From the NCBI GenBank assembly GCA_946183175.1, contig CAMHBH010000023.1:1-20840 (forward strand): a stretch of 20,840 nt of DNA, read 5' to 3'. Source of the stretch: an uncultured Oscillibacter sp. Its GTDB lineage: Bacteria; Bacillota; Clostridia; Oscillospirales; Oscillospiraceae. Positions 1-7,790 of this stretch are shown piece after piece. Position 1 is the stretch's first letter. The number at the start of each line of letters is the position of its first letter. The translations under genes and the position numbers were made by a program. The notes below the pieces were generated by a model that was not told the DNA's origin, made no database searches, and saw only the letters and a program-made list of their open reading frames with translations.

Positions 1-632
1 AACTCCGCGTTAATGTCGCCGATATCGGTAAAGGCGGCCTCGCCTGTGGAGGTATCCGCGCCCTCGATGGTCGCCGACAGGCGGTAGAGCACCGTCACGA
101 ACGCCGCGCGGGTCATGACGCCTGCCGGGTTGAACTCGGTCGCGCTCACGCCCCGGACGAGATTGTGTTCGTAGGCGTAGAGCACAAAGGGGAAGCTCCA
201 ATGTTCTCTCGGTACATCCGTAAAGGGCAGGCCGGGGCCGGCATTGTCGGGGGTTTCATTTTCGCCGGAATCTGTGGGCGTCACGCTGTCGCCGGAATCG
301 GTCGTTGCCACATCGTCGCCGGAATCGGTCGTCGCTACGTCGTCGCCGGAATCGGTCGTCGCCACATCGTCGCCGGAATCGGTCGTCGCTACGTCGTCGC
401 CGGAACCAGTCGTCGCTACGCTGCCGTCGGGTTCGCCCGACAGGGTGTCCATTACGTCCCGTTCCTCTCCGGTACCCCGGTCTTCCCCGGCGGAAGCGGT
501 TTCCTCCTCGGTGGCGGTCTCGCCGACTGCCGCCGCGTTTTCCTCTTCCGCGGTCTCCGACGCGCGCGCCGGAATACCCGCAAGCAGGCTGACTACGGCT
601 ATCAGTACGGCCCATTTTCGCAGTTGCTTCAT
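1..632 (-). CDS. Secreted SLH-domain protein with 9-residue tandem repeats (partial, runs off left edge)
   Basis: The ATG at 632 follows an AGGAGG ribosome binding site (635-642). The frame stays open for 210 codons to the window edge, so the C-terminus is missing. Residues 1-25 look like a signal peptide: basic MKQLRK, a hydrophobic stretch, then an ARA-like cleavage site. Residues 26-69 are acidic and low in complexity. Residues 70-123 are six 9-residue units of the DDVATTDSG type, probably a flexible spacer. An SLH domain follows at about 136-190, with FTDVPREHW and a typical MTRAAFVTVLYR end. A second starts near residue 200 (FTDIGDINAE). SLH domains are known to bind pyruvylated secondary cell-wall polymers, so the protein is probably held at the cell surface. 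It lies 91 nt downstream of the giant SLH gene on the same strand and may be co-transcribed with it. The function beyond anchoring cannot be read. Confidence 0.85.
   Translation of the reverse strand, partial: MKQLRKWAVLIAVVSLLAGIPARASETAEEENAAAVGETATEEETASAGEDRGTGEERDVMDTLSGEPDGSVATTGSGDDVATTDSGDDVATTDSGDDVATTDSGDDVATTDSGDSVTPTDSGENETPDNAGPGLPFTDVPREHWSFPFVLYAYEHNLVRGVSATEFNPAGVMTRAAFVTVLYRLSATIEGADTSTGEAAFTDIGDINAE
264..425 (-). repeat. 27-bp in-frame tandem repeat inside the SLH gene
   Basis: Six 27-bp units encode SVATTGSG, four DDVATTDSG and DSVTPTDSG. The four central units alternate between two synonymous spellings, GAC GAC GTA and GAC GAT GTG. This implies that a 54-bp pair was duplicated as a block. 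The outer units have diverged, as is usual for arrays that grow from the middle. The length is a multiple of three, so copy-number change keeps the frame. Confidence 0.9.
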
Positions 633-648
633 AACTCCTCCTGTAAAT

Positions 649-684
649 GGAGACCGCCGCCCCGGATTGGGAGCGGCGGTCTCC
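649..684 (-). terminator. 12-bp perfect hairpin between the two SLH genes
   Basis: Arms 649-660 and 673-684 are perfectly complementary over 12 bp, around a 12-nt loop. The hairpin lies 39 nt past the stop of the giant SLH gene and ends 7 nt before the ribosome binding site of the next gene. Read on the minus strand it is followed by ATTTACAGG rather than a T-run. A strong intrinsic terminator is therefore doubtful. A partial attenuator or an mRNA-processing or stabilising hairpin is equally possible. Confidence 0.55.
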
Positions 685-723
685 CGCGCTTCACTGATTC
701 GCGTTCGCGCTATCGGCCCGCGC

Positions 724-3700
724 TCAGTTGATAACCTGCGTCACGTTGAAGCCGATATCCAGTGTCTTGGTGTCAGCGTTGCCGTAGTAGGACTCGAGAA
801 TCGGGGCAAGGCCGGCACGTTTGGCGGCATCCAGCGTCAAGGTGAATGTCACAGACTGATAGCCGCTTTCCTCGAAGCTCCGCCACGCGGAGTTGAACGC
901 GTCGTCCATCTCGGAGTTCATGGCCAGGGCCGCGAGGAGGTTGGAGACTTCCTTCTTCTCGGCGGCGCTTAACTGACTGCCCTGCTTGGTCGTGCCCCAC
1001 TTGTTGACGGTCACAGCGTTGCGGTTTCTGCCGTTGAGCTGACCTTCAATCAGGCCGGCAATTACAGACTGGGCGCTCTGGTTCTTGTTGTTCGTCGCGG
1101 AGGTCTCGCGGATATCCGTGGAGATACCGTTCCGGAGGCCAATCAGGAGGTCAACCAATACCTCGTAGGAGGTCTCGTCAGTCGGGGTGGCCGAGTCTCT
1201 GAGAATCTCATTGAAGTTGATGGTCAGGACAAGGTTCTGGTTATTGTTGGTGGCTCTGCCAATGACCGTAGACGTGCCGCTCTTGGTCTTGAGGGTCAGC
1301 ATGCTGTCCGGGGTCTTGGAGTTGCACTCAACAAAGCCGTCGTAGAGGTTCATGAACGCCGCGCGGGTGTTCGCGCCGCTGCCGAGACTGCCAATTCTGT
1401 TCGTCAGCATGTCGCTGGGGCCTTGGATTACGTCCTTGACGACGTTGCCAATCATCTCGCCGGAGAGCACCTGGGTCATGTCAATGGCAATGCCGCTGGA
1501 AGTGAAGTTGCTGTTCCAGGTGTTGCGTACCGCGCTGTCGATACTGCTCAACATGGAGGCCTTGTCGACCGTGATGTCGAGCTGGGCGGCGGAGTAGAGA
1601 CTGGGCTGCATCGCCGGGAGGGTGACGGCCTCGTTGGCCTCAAAGATACCGTTGCCGTTGCTGTCGTAGCTGACACTCGAAATCTGTGCCAGAATCCAGA
1701 CGTTGAATCTGTCGGCGTACTGGGCCATGGAGACACTGCTGTCCAACTGCGGCCAGTTATTGTTCGCGGCGGTGACATTGGCGGAGATGGTCAGGGTCGG
1801 CGTCGTGGAGTTGGCCGAGTTCGGCGTAACCGTGAAGGTCGGCGTCAGGTTGCTGTAGTTGTAGCTGTCGTCCACCTTAATCTTGCCGAGGTAGTCGGAG
1901 ACAAAGCCGCTGAGCTGGGATTCGGCGCTCTTTCCGGTGAGGTCGTTGGCCAGAGCCGGATACTGCGTCTGATACTGCGTCTTGAGCTGGTTTTCCTTCT
2001 CCGCGCTCAGAATCGTGGTGACGTTCGCCATGACCTGGAAACTGCTCTCCCGGATTTCGCCGTTCCTGAGCTGAGTGAGCGTATCCGTGCCGGCATAGAC
2101 AGTCTCAAGGACGGTGGACTTCGCCGCTCCGGTGACTTCCGTCGGCGTGGGATTCGCCGCCTGACGGCTCCGCATTTCGGTGCCGATGGGCCCGGTGACG
2201 TTGCTCGGGTCGGCCTTCAGCTCGGCCTTCTTGGCCTCGACCACGGACGGGAACACGGTCGAGATACTCGACTGAATCGAATTTTCGAGCATGTTCTTCA
2301 CGGATTCCGCGCCGGTAATCTTGGTGCCGTCCTCGTCCTTGGCGACCCTATGGCTGAAGTAATAGGCCAAAGTCTGGTTGAGGGTGGCCGGGGCGGAGAA
2401 CTCGTTCGTAATTCCGGTTCTCGTGTTGGTGGCCGGGTCGATTCTCTGTCCGTTGTTGAGGGAGTAGAGAACGTCCTGTACCGTGGCGTCGTAAGTCTTG
2501 GCGATGCTCGTACTCAGCGAACGCATGCTCGGGCCGGTGCCTCCGTTATAGGGGGCCTGGAAGAGGACGCTGTAGGAGTCGAACGTGCCGAATCTGACGA
2601 CCGCGGTGGCCTGCGGGGAGGTCAACTGGAAGGAGAAGCCCCTGGTGTTCATCACGTCGGAGGCGGCACCGCCGGGGGTCTTCGTGACCGTGATTTCGGC
2701 AACCTTCGACGTGTCGCTCGTGTTCGGGATAATCGTAATGACGGAGTTCTCGAACGCGTAGTAGGACCTGGTCTGGCTGCTTACGGTGTCGCTGGTCAGG
2801 GTGCCGCTCGTCGTCTTGAGCTGGTCTTTGGCGGTTTCGGCGGTGTAGCCGGAGGCGTTCATAATGCGTCCGCTCTCGGGTCTGACGCGCACGGAGCCGT
2901 TGACCACCTGTACGGTGAACTGAACCGCTTCGCGGTCCTTGGGCTGCATTTCGACGATAATGTCGGTCAGTTCGCCCTCGGTCAGTGTGATGGTGGCACT
3001 GCGGCTGGTACTGACTTCGCCGTTAATCATGACTTCGTAGTCTTTGGCGGACTTGCCGGAGGCTACGGTCGGCGTGGCGGTGATGGTCAGAGTGCCGGGG
3101 GCGTCGACGACGAGGCCGCTGCTGTAGGTCTCCGGGAGGCCGGAGGTGTTGGTGCGGCTGACATTGTCGAAGGTGTTGGTTACGGTGCCCTGTCCGATGA
3201 CGGTCAGGTTGTAGCCGTAGGAGGTGATTTGCGAGAAGCTGACGCTGACGTTCAGGGCGGTACCGCTCTGGACGGTCTGCTCGGCGGAGATGTTGTCCGC
3301 GCTGACAGCCGTGCCGTTATAGGACGCGCTCGTGAAGCGGTAGTTCCGTCCGGCGACCGGGGTGGCGGTCAGGTGGACGGGCAGCGTGAAGTTCTCGTTG
3401 CCGTAGAGCTCGACATAGTCGGCCTGCGTCATCGCCGTGCCGGTCGTATTGTCCTCGGTCACGATAACCGCGCCGGAGGCGTCCAGCCTGACGTAACGAT
3501 GAACCGGGAAGGTTGTCACGTTGGCCGTGTCAATCGTCTGGGTGACGCCGGCGATATTCAGGCTGACGGCACCCTGTCCCGTGATGTTGACCGCGACATC
3601 AAAGTTGAGGTTCGCGTTCGCGTTCGCCGCGTACGTGACCGTAACGGTGACGGCCTGGTCGGGCATGGTGAAGTAGTACACGTCGCCGGTCGCGGAGGAG

Positions 3701-5847
3701 TTCGCGTTGTCCTTCGTGTAGGTGACGGTCGTGTTGTCCGCGCCGACTACGGTGATGGAGCTGAGGCTGTAGCCTCTGTAGCCGGTCAGGAAGGGCACGT
3801 TGACGGTCACTCTGTTGAGGTACGTCGCCTTGTTCAGGTCGGCGGTCGCCTCGAGAGGCACTTCAGCGGTCGGAAGCACGGTGCCGTCGGCCAGGCGCGA
3901 GTTGACCGTAACGTCATACGTTCTGCCGACGCCGCTGAGCAACTGCATGAGAATCGAGACGCTCGTCGTGGTGTTGTCGACTGTGAACGCGGAGCGCGTG
4001 ATTCTGTAGACGCGCGTGTCGGTCTCGTTCGAGTTGCTGGCGGGCCATATCTGCGTGACGGTCGTGTCTGCGGCGGGTGTGAGTTCGAGCGCGCTGGCGT
4101 CGAACTTGAAGCCGGCTCTCGGCGTCAGCGTGAGGTAGACGTTCGCCGCCGTGCCGTCCGTGACGGTCAAATTCACGCTGGCGGTGCCGTTGGCGGTCAG
4201 GGCCGCCGGGGCCGTCGGGGTGGTGGGATTCTCCGCCGTCGGGGCGGTGGGGTCAGTGGTCGACAGCGCGAAGTAGACAAACTCGTCGTTGTTGGTCACG
4301 TTGACCGTCCAGTGACGCTCGGTTTGTCCGGGGCCGGGGCCGGGCTCGTCGCCGCTGCCTGTGCTTTGGCCTGTGAACGTGGCCGTTACCGTGACTTGAG
4401 TCGGCGTGGCCGCGGCGGTGCTGGTACTGTTGACGCTAATCGTCAGCACGGTGTAGCCGGGGATGCTCGTGTCCGTGTTGGTGACGGCCTCCGGACGCGC
4501 GGTGCCGTCGACGCTCACGACGGAAGTGGCCGTCACGTTGGCGGCTTTCTCCAGAACCGCGTAGAATATGAAGGTCGCGCCGTGATTGGCGTCGCTCCAG
4601 CTAAGGCTCGTTTCATGGGTCGCGGTGGCGACATTCGCGGCTGTAATCGGGTCTTTGCTCAGCCACACGCTGCCCTCTGCGTTGCTCGCCGCGGTTCTCA
4701 CGGCGGTCGCCTGCAGGTAGTAGGCGTACGCGGGAGGATTCGGGAGACCGCCGCCTCCGCCGCTGGAACCGCCGCCGCCTCCGCCGCCGCCGCTACTGCC
4801 TTCTTTGAGGTACTTCAGCGTGATGGTGACGGGCATATTCTCGGGCACGGTGAAGGTCGAGACGTTGCCGTTCGTGTTGACGTTGACCTTTCTGCCCTTG
4901 GAATCCTTTACCGTGATGGTGGCGCGGTAGCCGTCGTTGGGAACGTGGGAGAGTGTCACCACGTCGCCGGGCTTCAGGTCGTCGGAGGCGACCTGTACGC
5001 CGTTGCGCAGGACGCTCAGGAACGTCGTGGTTCCGCGTTTGGCGTTGGTGATGTTCAGGCGCATTCCGTCGTAGCTGGTGGGTACGTTGACGGTCGGCCC
5101 GTTTTCGGTGCCGTCGCCGCTTTGGACGGGAGTACCCTCGGGCCCGTCCAGAAGCGGGGTGTAGCCGCTCTCGGTGACCAGGTCGAGGAACCGGGCGAGA
5201 ATCGCCGCGATAGCCGCGCGCGTGATGGGGTTGCTGGCGCGGACGGTGCCGTCACTGTAGCCGGTGAGCAGGCCGTGAATGCGGGCGTACTCGACATCTT
5301 CCGTGAACGCCGAAGAGACAGAATCGGCGTCCGTGAACTGCGCGGGGATGGGGTCGACTACGTGCAGGTTGGTGTAGCGCTTTGCGATGATGTAGCGGTG
5401 AATCAGGGCCGCGAACTGTCCACGGGTAATCGGCGAATCGGGCTTAAAGGTGCCGTCGCCGAAGCCGCGTACAAAGCCCTGCTCGTCCGCCGACGCCCAC
5501 GCAATCGGGCCGGCGGCCCGTCTGGTCGGGGTGACATCCGGGAAGCGGGTGACAGTGTACTGTCCCTCCAGACTGCTCATGCCCTCCATACGGGCCATGA
5601 CCATGACGAACTGAGAACGCGTCATCGCGTTGGACGGCTCAAAGGTTGTCGCGGTCTTGCCGTTGAAGAGGCCGGAGCCCACGACCTGATTAATGTAGCC
5701 GTAGGCCCAGTGGTCCGTGGGGACATCCGTGAAGCGTTCTGCTCCGCCGCTCTGGACTGTGATTCTGTTGTCTCTCGCCACTGCGAAATTACACAGCGAC
5801 ATCAGCAATGCAAAGACCAGAAACAGCGAAGCAATCCTGTTTTTCAT
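724..5847 (-). CDS. Giant exported surface protein with three SLH domains (1707 aa)
   Basis: The ATG at 5847 follows AAGGAGGA (5855-5862). Residues 1-24 form a signal peptide. Three SLH domains lie at about 39-92 (FTDVPTDHWAYGYI), 102-153 (GFGDGTFKPDSPITRGQF) and 171-221 (GYSDGTVRASNPITR). A Gly/Ser linker follows at 351-367 with runs of eight and five glycines. A segment near 297-346 and others further on resemble divergent InlB-type bacterial repeats (for example YYFTMPDQAVTVTVTYA). The middle is rich in Thr, Val, Ser and Asn and reads as beta-sheet modules. The last 650 or so residues mix helical and beta segments that I do not recognise. One EF-hand-like loop, DSNGNGIFEANE, sits at 1395-1406. 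No sortase motif is seen, so anchoring should be through the N-terminal SLH domains. A surface-layer or adhesin-like role is inferred; no enzyme motif was found. Confidence 0.85.
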   Translation of the reverse strand: MKNRIASLFLVFALLMSLCNFAVARDNRITVQSGGAERFTDVPTDHWAYGYINQVVGSGLFNGKTATTFEPSNAMTRSQFVMVMARMEGMSSLEGQYTVTRFPDVTPTRRAAGPIAWASADEQGFVRGFGDGTFKPDSPITRGQFAALIHRYIIAKRYTNLHVVDPIPAQFTDADSVSSAFTEDVEYARIHGLLTGYSDGTVRASNPITRAAIAAILARFLDLVTESGYTPLLDGPEGTPVQSGDGTENGPTVNVPTSYDGMRLNITNAKRGTTTFLSVLRNGVQVASDDLKPGDVVTLSHVPNDGYRATITVKDSKGRKVNVNTNGNVSTFTVPENMPVTITLKYLKEGSSGGGGGGGGSSGGGGGLPNPPAYAYYLQATAVRTAASNAEGSVWLSKDPITAANVATATHETSLSWSDANHGATFIFYAVLEKAANVTATSVVSVDGTARPEAVTNTDTSIPGYTVLTISVNSTSTAAATPTQVTVTATFTGQSTGSGDEPGPGPGQTERHWTVNVTNNDEFVYFALSTTDPTAPTAENPTTPTAPAALTANGTASVNLTVTDGTAANVYLTLTPRAGFKFDASALELTPAADTTVTQIWPASNSNETDTRVYRITRSAFTVDNTTTSVSILMQLLSGVGRTYDVTVNSRLADGTVLPTAEVPLEATADLNKATYLNRVTVNVPFLTGYRGYSLSSITVVGADNTTVTYTKDNANSSATGDVYYFTMPDQAVTVTVTYAANANANLNFDVAVNITGQGAVSLNIAGVTQTIDTANVTTFPVHRYVRLDASGAVIVTEDNTTGTAMTQADYVELYGNENFTLPVHLTATPVAGRNYRFTSASYNGTAVSADNISAEQTVQSGTALNVSVSFSQITSYGYNLTVIGQGTVTNTFDNVSRTNTSGLPETYSSGLVVDAPGTLTITATPTVASGKSAKDYEVMINGEVSTSRSATITLTEGELTDIIVEMQPKDREAVQFTVQVVNGSVRVRPESGRIMNASGYTAETAKDQLKTTSGTLTSDTVSSQTRSYYAFENSVITIIPNTSDTSKVAEITVTKTPGGAASDVMNTRGFSFQLTSPQATAVVRFGTFDSYSVLFQAPYNGGTGPSMRSLSTSIAKTYDATVQDVLYSLNNGQRIDPATNTRTGITNEFSAPATLNQTLAYYFSHRVAKDEDGTKITGAESVKNMLENSIQSSISTVFPSVVEAKKAELKADPSNVTGPIGTEMRSRQAANPTPTEVTGAAKSTVLETVYAGTDTLTQLRNGEIRESSFQVMANVTTILSAEKENQLKTQYQTQYPALANDLTGKSAESQLSGFVSDYLGKIKVDDSYNYSNLTPTFTVTPNSANSTTPTLTISANVTAANNNWPQLDSSVSMAQYADRFNVWILAQISSVSYDSNGNGIFEANEAVTLPAMQPSLYSAAQLDITVDKASMLSSIDSAVRNTWNSNFTSSGIAIDMTQVLSGEMIGNVVKDVIQGPSDMLTNRIGSLGSGANTRAAFMNLYDGFVECNSKTPDSMLTLKTKSGTSTVIGRATNNNQNLVLTINFNEILRDSATPTDETSYEVLVDLLIGLRNGISTDIRETSATNNKNQSAQSVIAGLIEGQLNGRNRNAVTVNKWGTTKQGSQLSAAEKKEVSNLLAALAMNSEMDDAFNSAWRSFEESGYQSVTFTLTLDAAKRAGLAPILESYYGNADTKTLDIGFNVTQVIN

Positions 5848-6014
5848 GCAGATTTCCTCCTTTATTGAGATTTACCGGGAATCGACGGACGCCGTGCCGA
5901 ATGACCGGACGCATGAAATCCGCGTCACGTAATCCGTCGCTGGCCCATACCTTGTCCACCGTCCGGGGCCGCTGGGGTAACAGGCGTGCGTAAGGTGGGA
6001 AATCCGGTACGAGT
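5848..6014 (-). promoter_or_regulatory. Structured 5' leader of the giant SLH gene
   Basis: About 165 nt separate the predicted transcript start from the ATG. On the minus strand a perfect 7-bp stem joins 5933-5939 to 5883-5889. It encloses a smaller 5-bp stem (5922-5926 with 5908-5912). The ribosome binding site at 5855-5862 lies outside these stems. I could not match the leader to a riboswitch class such as c-di-GMP I or II. A long stabilising leader, as is known for other S-layer mRNAs, is the simplest reading. Confidence 0.45.
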
Positions 6015-6020
6015 TTCTTT

Positions 6021-6049
6021 ATTATAATCTGACAATCGGGAAAAATCAA
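6021..6049 (-). promoter_or_regulatory. Sigma-A-type promoter of the giant SLH gene
   Basis: Read on the minus strand: TTGATT (6044-6049), a 17-nt spacer, then a perfect TATAAT (6021-6026). The local sequence is AT-rich against a GC-rich background. It lies beyond the terminator of the histidine operon, so it should start an independent transcript. Confidence 0.75.
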
Positions 6050-6257
6050 GAGGTTCCACAGATTTTTCATGGGATTCCTGATTTTTTAAGGATTTTGTAA
6101 CAGGTAAATTTTACCAATTCAGGGGGTACAGGGAAACGGAGGAAATGCCCGGAAAAGGCCCGGAAACGCCCGATTTCAAGGAAATTGCGTTCCTGCGGGG
6201 GGAAAACGGCGTTGGAAGGCATTTCCATCTGTGGATTCCGACGAGCGTCGGCGCGGC
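6050..6257. other. Intergenic stretch upstream of the SLH promoter, with a short palindrome
   Basis: No gene is supported here. The part next to the promoter is AT-rich with several T-runs, which could act as an UP-element. A perfect inverted repeat, GGTAAA-T-TTTACC, lies at 6103-6115, 54 nt upstream of the -35 box, and could be a regulator site. The distal half is GC-rich and leads into the terminator of the upstream operon. Confidence 0.4.
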
Positions 6258-6274
6258 AAAAAGCCTCCCCCGTG
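6250..6274 (-). repeat. Dispersed terminator-like repeat, copy 1
   Basis: This 25-nt segment matches 15114-15138 at 23 positions. The match includes GGCGCGG and a 16-nt block, AAAAGCCTCCCCCGTG. It forms the 3' side of the operon terminator here. The match extends beyond the hairpin arm, which favours common descent over independent terminator evolution. Confidence 0.6.
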
Positions 6275-6288
6275 GCGACGGGGGAGGC
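6258..6288 (-). terminator. Rho-independent terminator of the histidine operon
   Basis: Arms 6278-6288 and 6263-6273 form a perfect 11-bp GC-rich stem with a 4-nt loop. On the minus strand the stem is followed directly by TTTTT (6262-6258). It sits 6 nt past the stop codon of the HAD phosphatase gene, the last gene of the operon. Confidence 0.9.
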
Positions 6289-6293
6289 GGGAA

Positions 6294-6944
6294 TCAGCGC
6301 CGGATGACGGTTTCCAGTGCGGGGACGGTGTCGGCGATATCGTCGGGGCCCGCCGCCAACAGCGACGCCCGCGGACGATATCCCCAGGTCACGGCGCAGA
6401 CGCGCAGTCCGGCATTGTGCCCGGTGCGAATGTCGGTGGCGCTGTCGCCGACGAACAGCGTCCCCGACGGGTCGGCCCCGAGGGCGCGGAGAATGCCGTA
6501 GAGCCCCGCCGGGTCGGGCTTGACCGGAATCCCGGGCTTCTTGCCCTGTACGAGCGCGAACGTGTCGGGGAAAAAGCGCGCCATGAGTTCCTGTGTGAAC
6601 TCGTGCGGCTTGTTGGAGTAGACGGCCATTTGTACGCCGTCGGCGCGGAGACGCGCGAGGAGTTCCGGAATCCCCGGAAAGGCGCGCGTGCTGTCCGTCT
6701 TGCAAAGTTCGTAATGGACGTTGAAACGCCGTAATGTTTCGGCGGTTTGCGCGTCGCCCCGGGCCTCCGGCGGGGAGAATTGGGAAACCAGGTTCAACAT
6801 CCCGTGTCCGACCATGGGCTTGTAGGCGTCCACGGAGTGTTCGGGCCAGCCGTACTCCCGGCACACCGCGTTCCCCGCCGCCGCCAAGTCCGAGATGGTG
6901 TCCAAAAGCGTCCCGTCCAGGTCAAAAATTACGGTTCGATACAT
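6294..6944 (-). CDS. HAD-family phosphatase, phosphoglycolate phosphatase-like
   Basis: At 216 aa it has the usual length of a haloacid dehalogenase subfamily I phosphatase. All four HAD motifs are visible: DLDGTLLDT with nucleophile D8 and D10, Ser110 in YSNK, Lys142 in VKPDPAG, and GDSATDI with D167 and D171. A helical cap fits residues 15-90. Such enzymes remove phosphate from small metabolites; the Gph type acts on 2-phosphoglycolate, but the substrate cannot be told from motifs. It starts 12 nt after hisJ behind AAGGTGG and ends at the operon terminator, so it is the last gene of the histidine operon. A backup histidinol-phosphate phosphatase role is conceivable, but hisJ already fills that step. 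Confidence 0.85.
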   Translation of the reverse strand: MYRTVIFDLDGTLLDTISDLAAAGNAVCREYGWPEHSVDAYKPMVGHGMLNLVSQFSPPEARGDAQTAETLRRFNVHYELCKTDSTRAFPGIPELLARLRADGVQMAVYSNKPHEFTQELMARFFPDTFALVQGKKPGIPVKPDPAGLYGILRALGADPSGTLFVGDSATDIRTGHNAGLRVCAVTWGYRPRASLLAAGPDDIADTVPALETVIRR

Positions 6945-6956
6945 ACTGCCACCTTA

Positions 6957-7790
6957 TTATATACACGGCAACGGACACTCTTCCTGTCCGTGCGCCGTCA
7001 GAATCGTACAGGCCCGGAATCCCGCCGCGCGCGCCGCCGCTATCGCCGTGTCGTAGGCATACAGAATCGTGTCGGGGTGGTGGGTGTCCGCCGTGATGAT
7101 GACGCGCCCGCCCATTTCGCGCCACGCCTCCAGTATGAATCGCGCCGGGTAGGGCGTCGTGCGCCAGCCGCGCGACATCGCCCCGGTATTGATTTCCAAC
7201 AGCGTCGCCGCCGGGTCGATTGCGTGTAAGGCGTCGAGCGCGGCCTTCCGGTAGCGGGGGGCGTCCGCGTCGAAAAAGTCGTGCTTCTCGCTGTACTTCG
7301 TCACAAGGTCGATGTGGCCTAGAATGTCGGGCTTGCGCGCGGCCATTTCCGCGACGGCTTTATAATAGGCGTCGGTCATGGCGTAGGCGTCGCCGCCGAA
7401 TACGCGCCCGATACACTCCCCGAATACCTCCGGCGACGCGTCCACGGCGTAATAGCCGCCCCCGGCGTCGCGGAGCGCGTGCACACTGCCTATCCAGTAG
7501 TCGTAGCCCTCCGGCGCGCCCGCCGTCCAACTGTCCCACTCGATTCCCAGCAGGATTTCCATCCGCCCGGCGTACTCCTCCCGCAACGACAGCACCTTGT
7601 TCCGGTACTCCGTCGTGTCCGGGGGGAGATTGTAGCCGAAATCTATCGGGTTCGGCGAAAAGCTGTGGCCCGAAAAGCCGTAGTATTTGACGCCCGCCGC
7701 GTAAGCCGCCGCCGCCATTTCCTCCGGCGTGCCCTTGCCGTCGCACAGCGTCGAATGCGTGTGTACCGAACACTCGTAGGGACTGCTCAT
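6957..7790 (-). CDS. hisJ: Histidinol-phosphatase, PHP family
   Basis: Removes phosphate from L-histidinol phosphate, the eighth step of histidine synthesis. The 277-residue protein shows the PHP metal-binding pattern: HTH at 10-12, GHS around H42, GIEWD with E84, H104, H159 in GHIDL, and ADTHH with D235 and H237. The length fits the HisJ/HisK group rather than the HAD-type enzyme fused to HisB in enterobacteria, and hisB here is indeed monofunctional. The frame is open further upstream to 7973, but that part is arginine-rich and antisense-like. The ATG at 7790 overlaps the hisIE stop as ATGA, the expected translational coupling. Confidence 0.93.
   Translation of the reverse strand: MSSPYECSVHTHSTLCDGKGTPEEMAAAAYAAGVKYYGFSGHSFSPNPIDFGYNLPPDTTEYRNKVLSLREEYAGRMEILLGIEWDSWTAGAPEGYDYWIGSVHALRDAGGGYYAVDASPEVFGECIGRVFGGDAYAMTDAYYKAVAEMAARKPDILGHIDLVTKYSEKHDFFDADAPRYRKAALDALHAIDPAATLLEINTGAMSRGWRTTPYPARFILEAWREMGGRVIITADTHHPDTILYAYDTAIAAARAAGFRACTILTAHGQEECPLPCI

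Noticed and set aside
165..972. Plus-strand open frames with repeated SPESVVAT-like units.
   Set aside because: They are the antisense of the 27-bp repeat in the SLH gene and cross into the end of the neighbouring gene. No start signal supports them.
1423..5868. A 1481-codon open frame on the plus strand opposite the giant SLH gene.
   Set aside because: It has no ribosome binding site and no domain, and its composition (Gly, Arg, Val and Asp rich) is that of an antisense reading of a GC-biased gene. The minus-strand gene has a signal peptide, SLH domains, a promoter and a ribosome binding site.
5848..6014. A c-di-GMP or other known riboswitch in the SLH leader.
   Set aside because: The conserved core bases of the classes I can recall are absent. 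Only generic stems were found.
6061..6293. A CRISPR or insertion sequence remnant in the SLH upstream region.
   Set aside because: Only short repeats such as CCCGGAAA twice were seen. There is no regular repeat-spacer pattern, terminal inverted repeat or transposase fragment.
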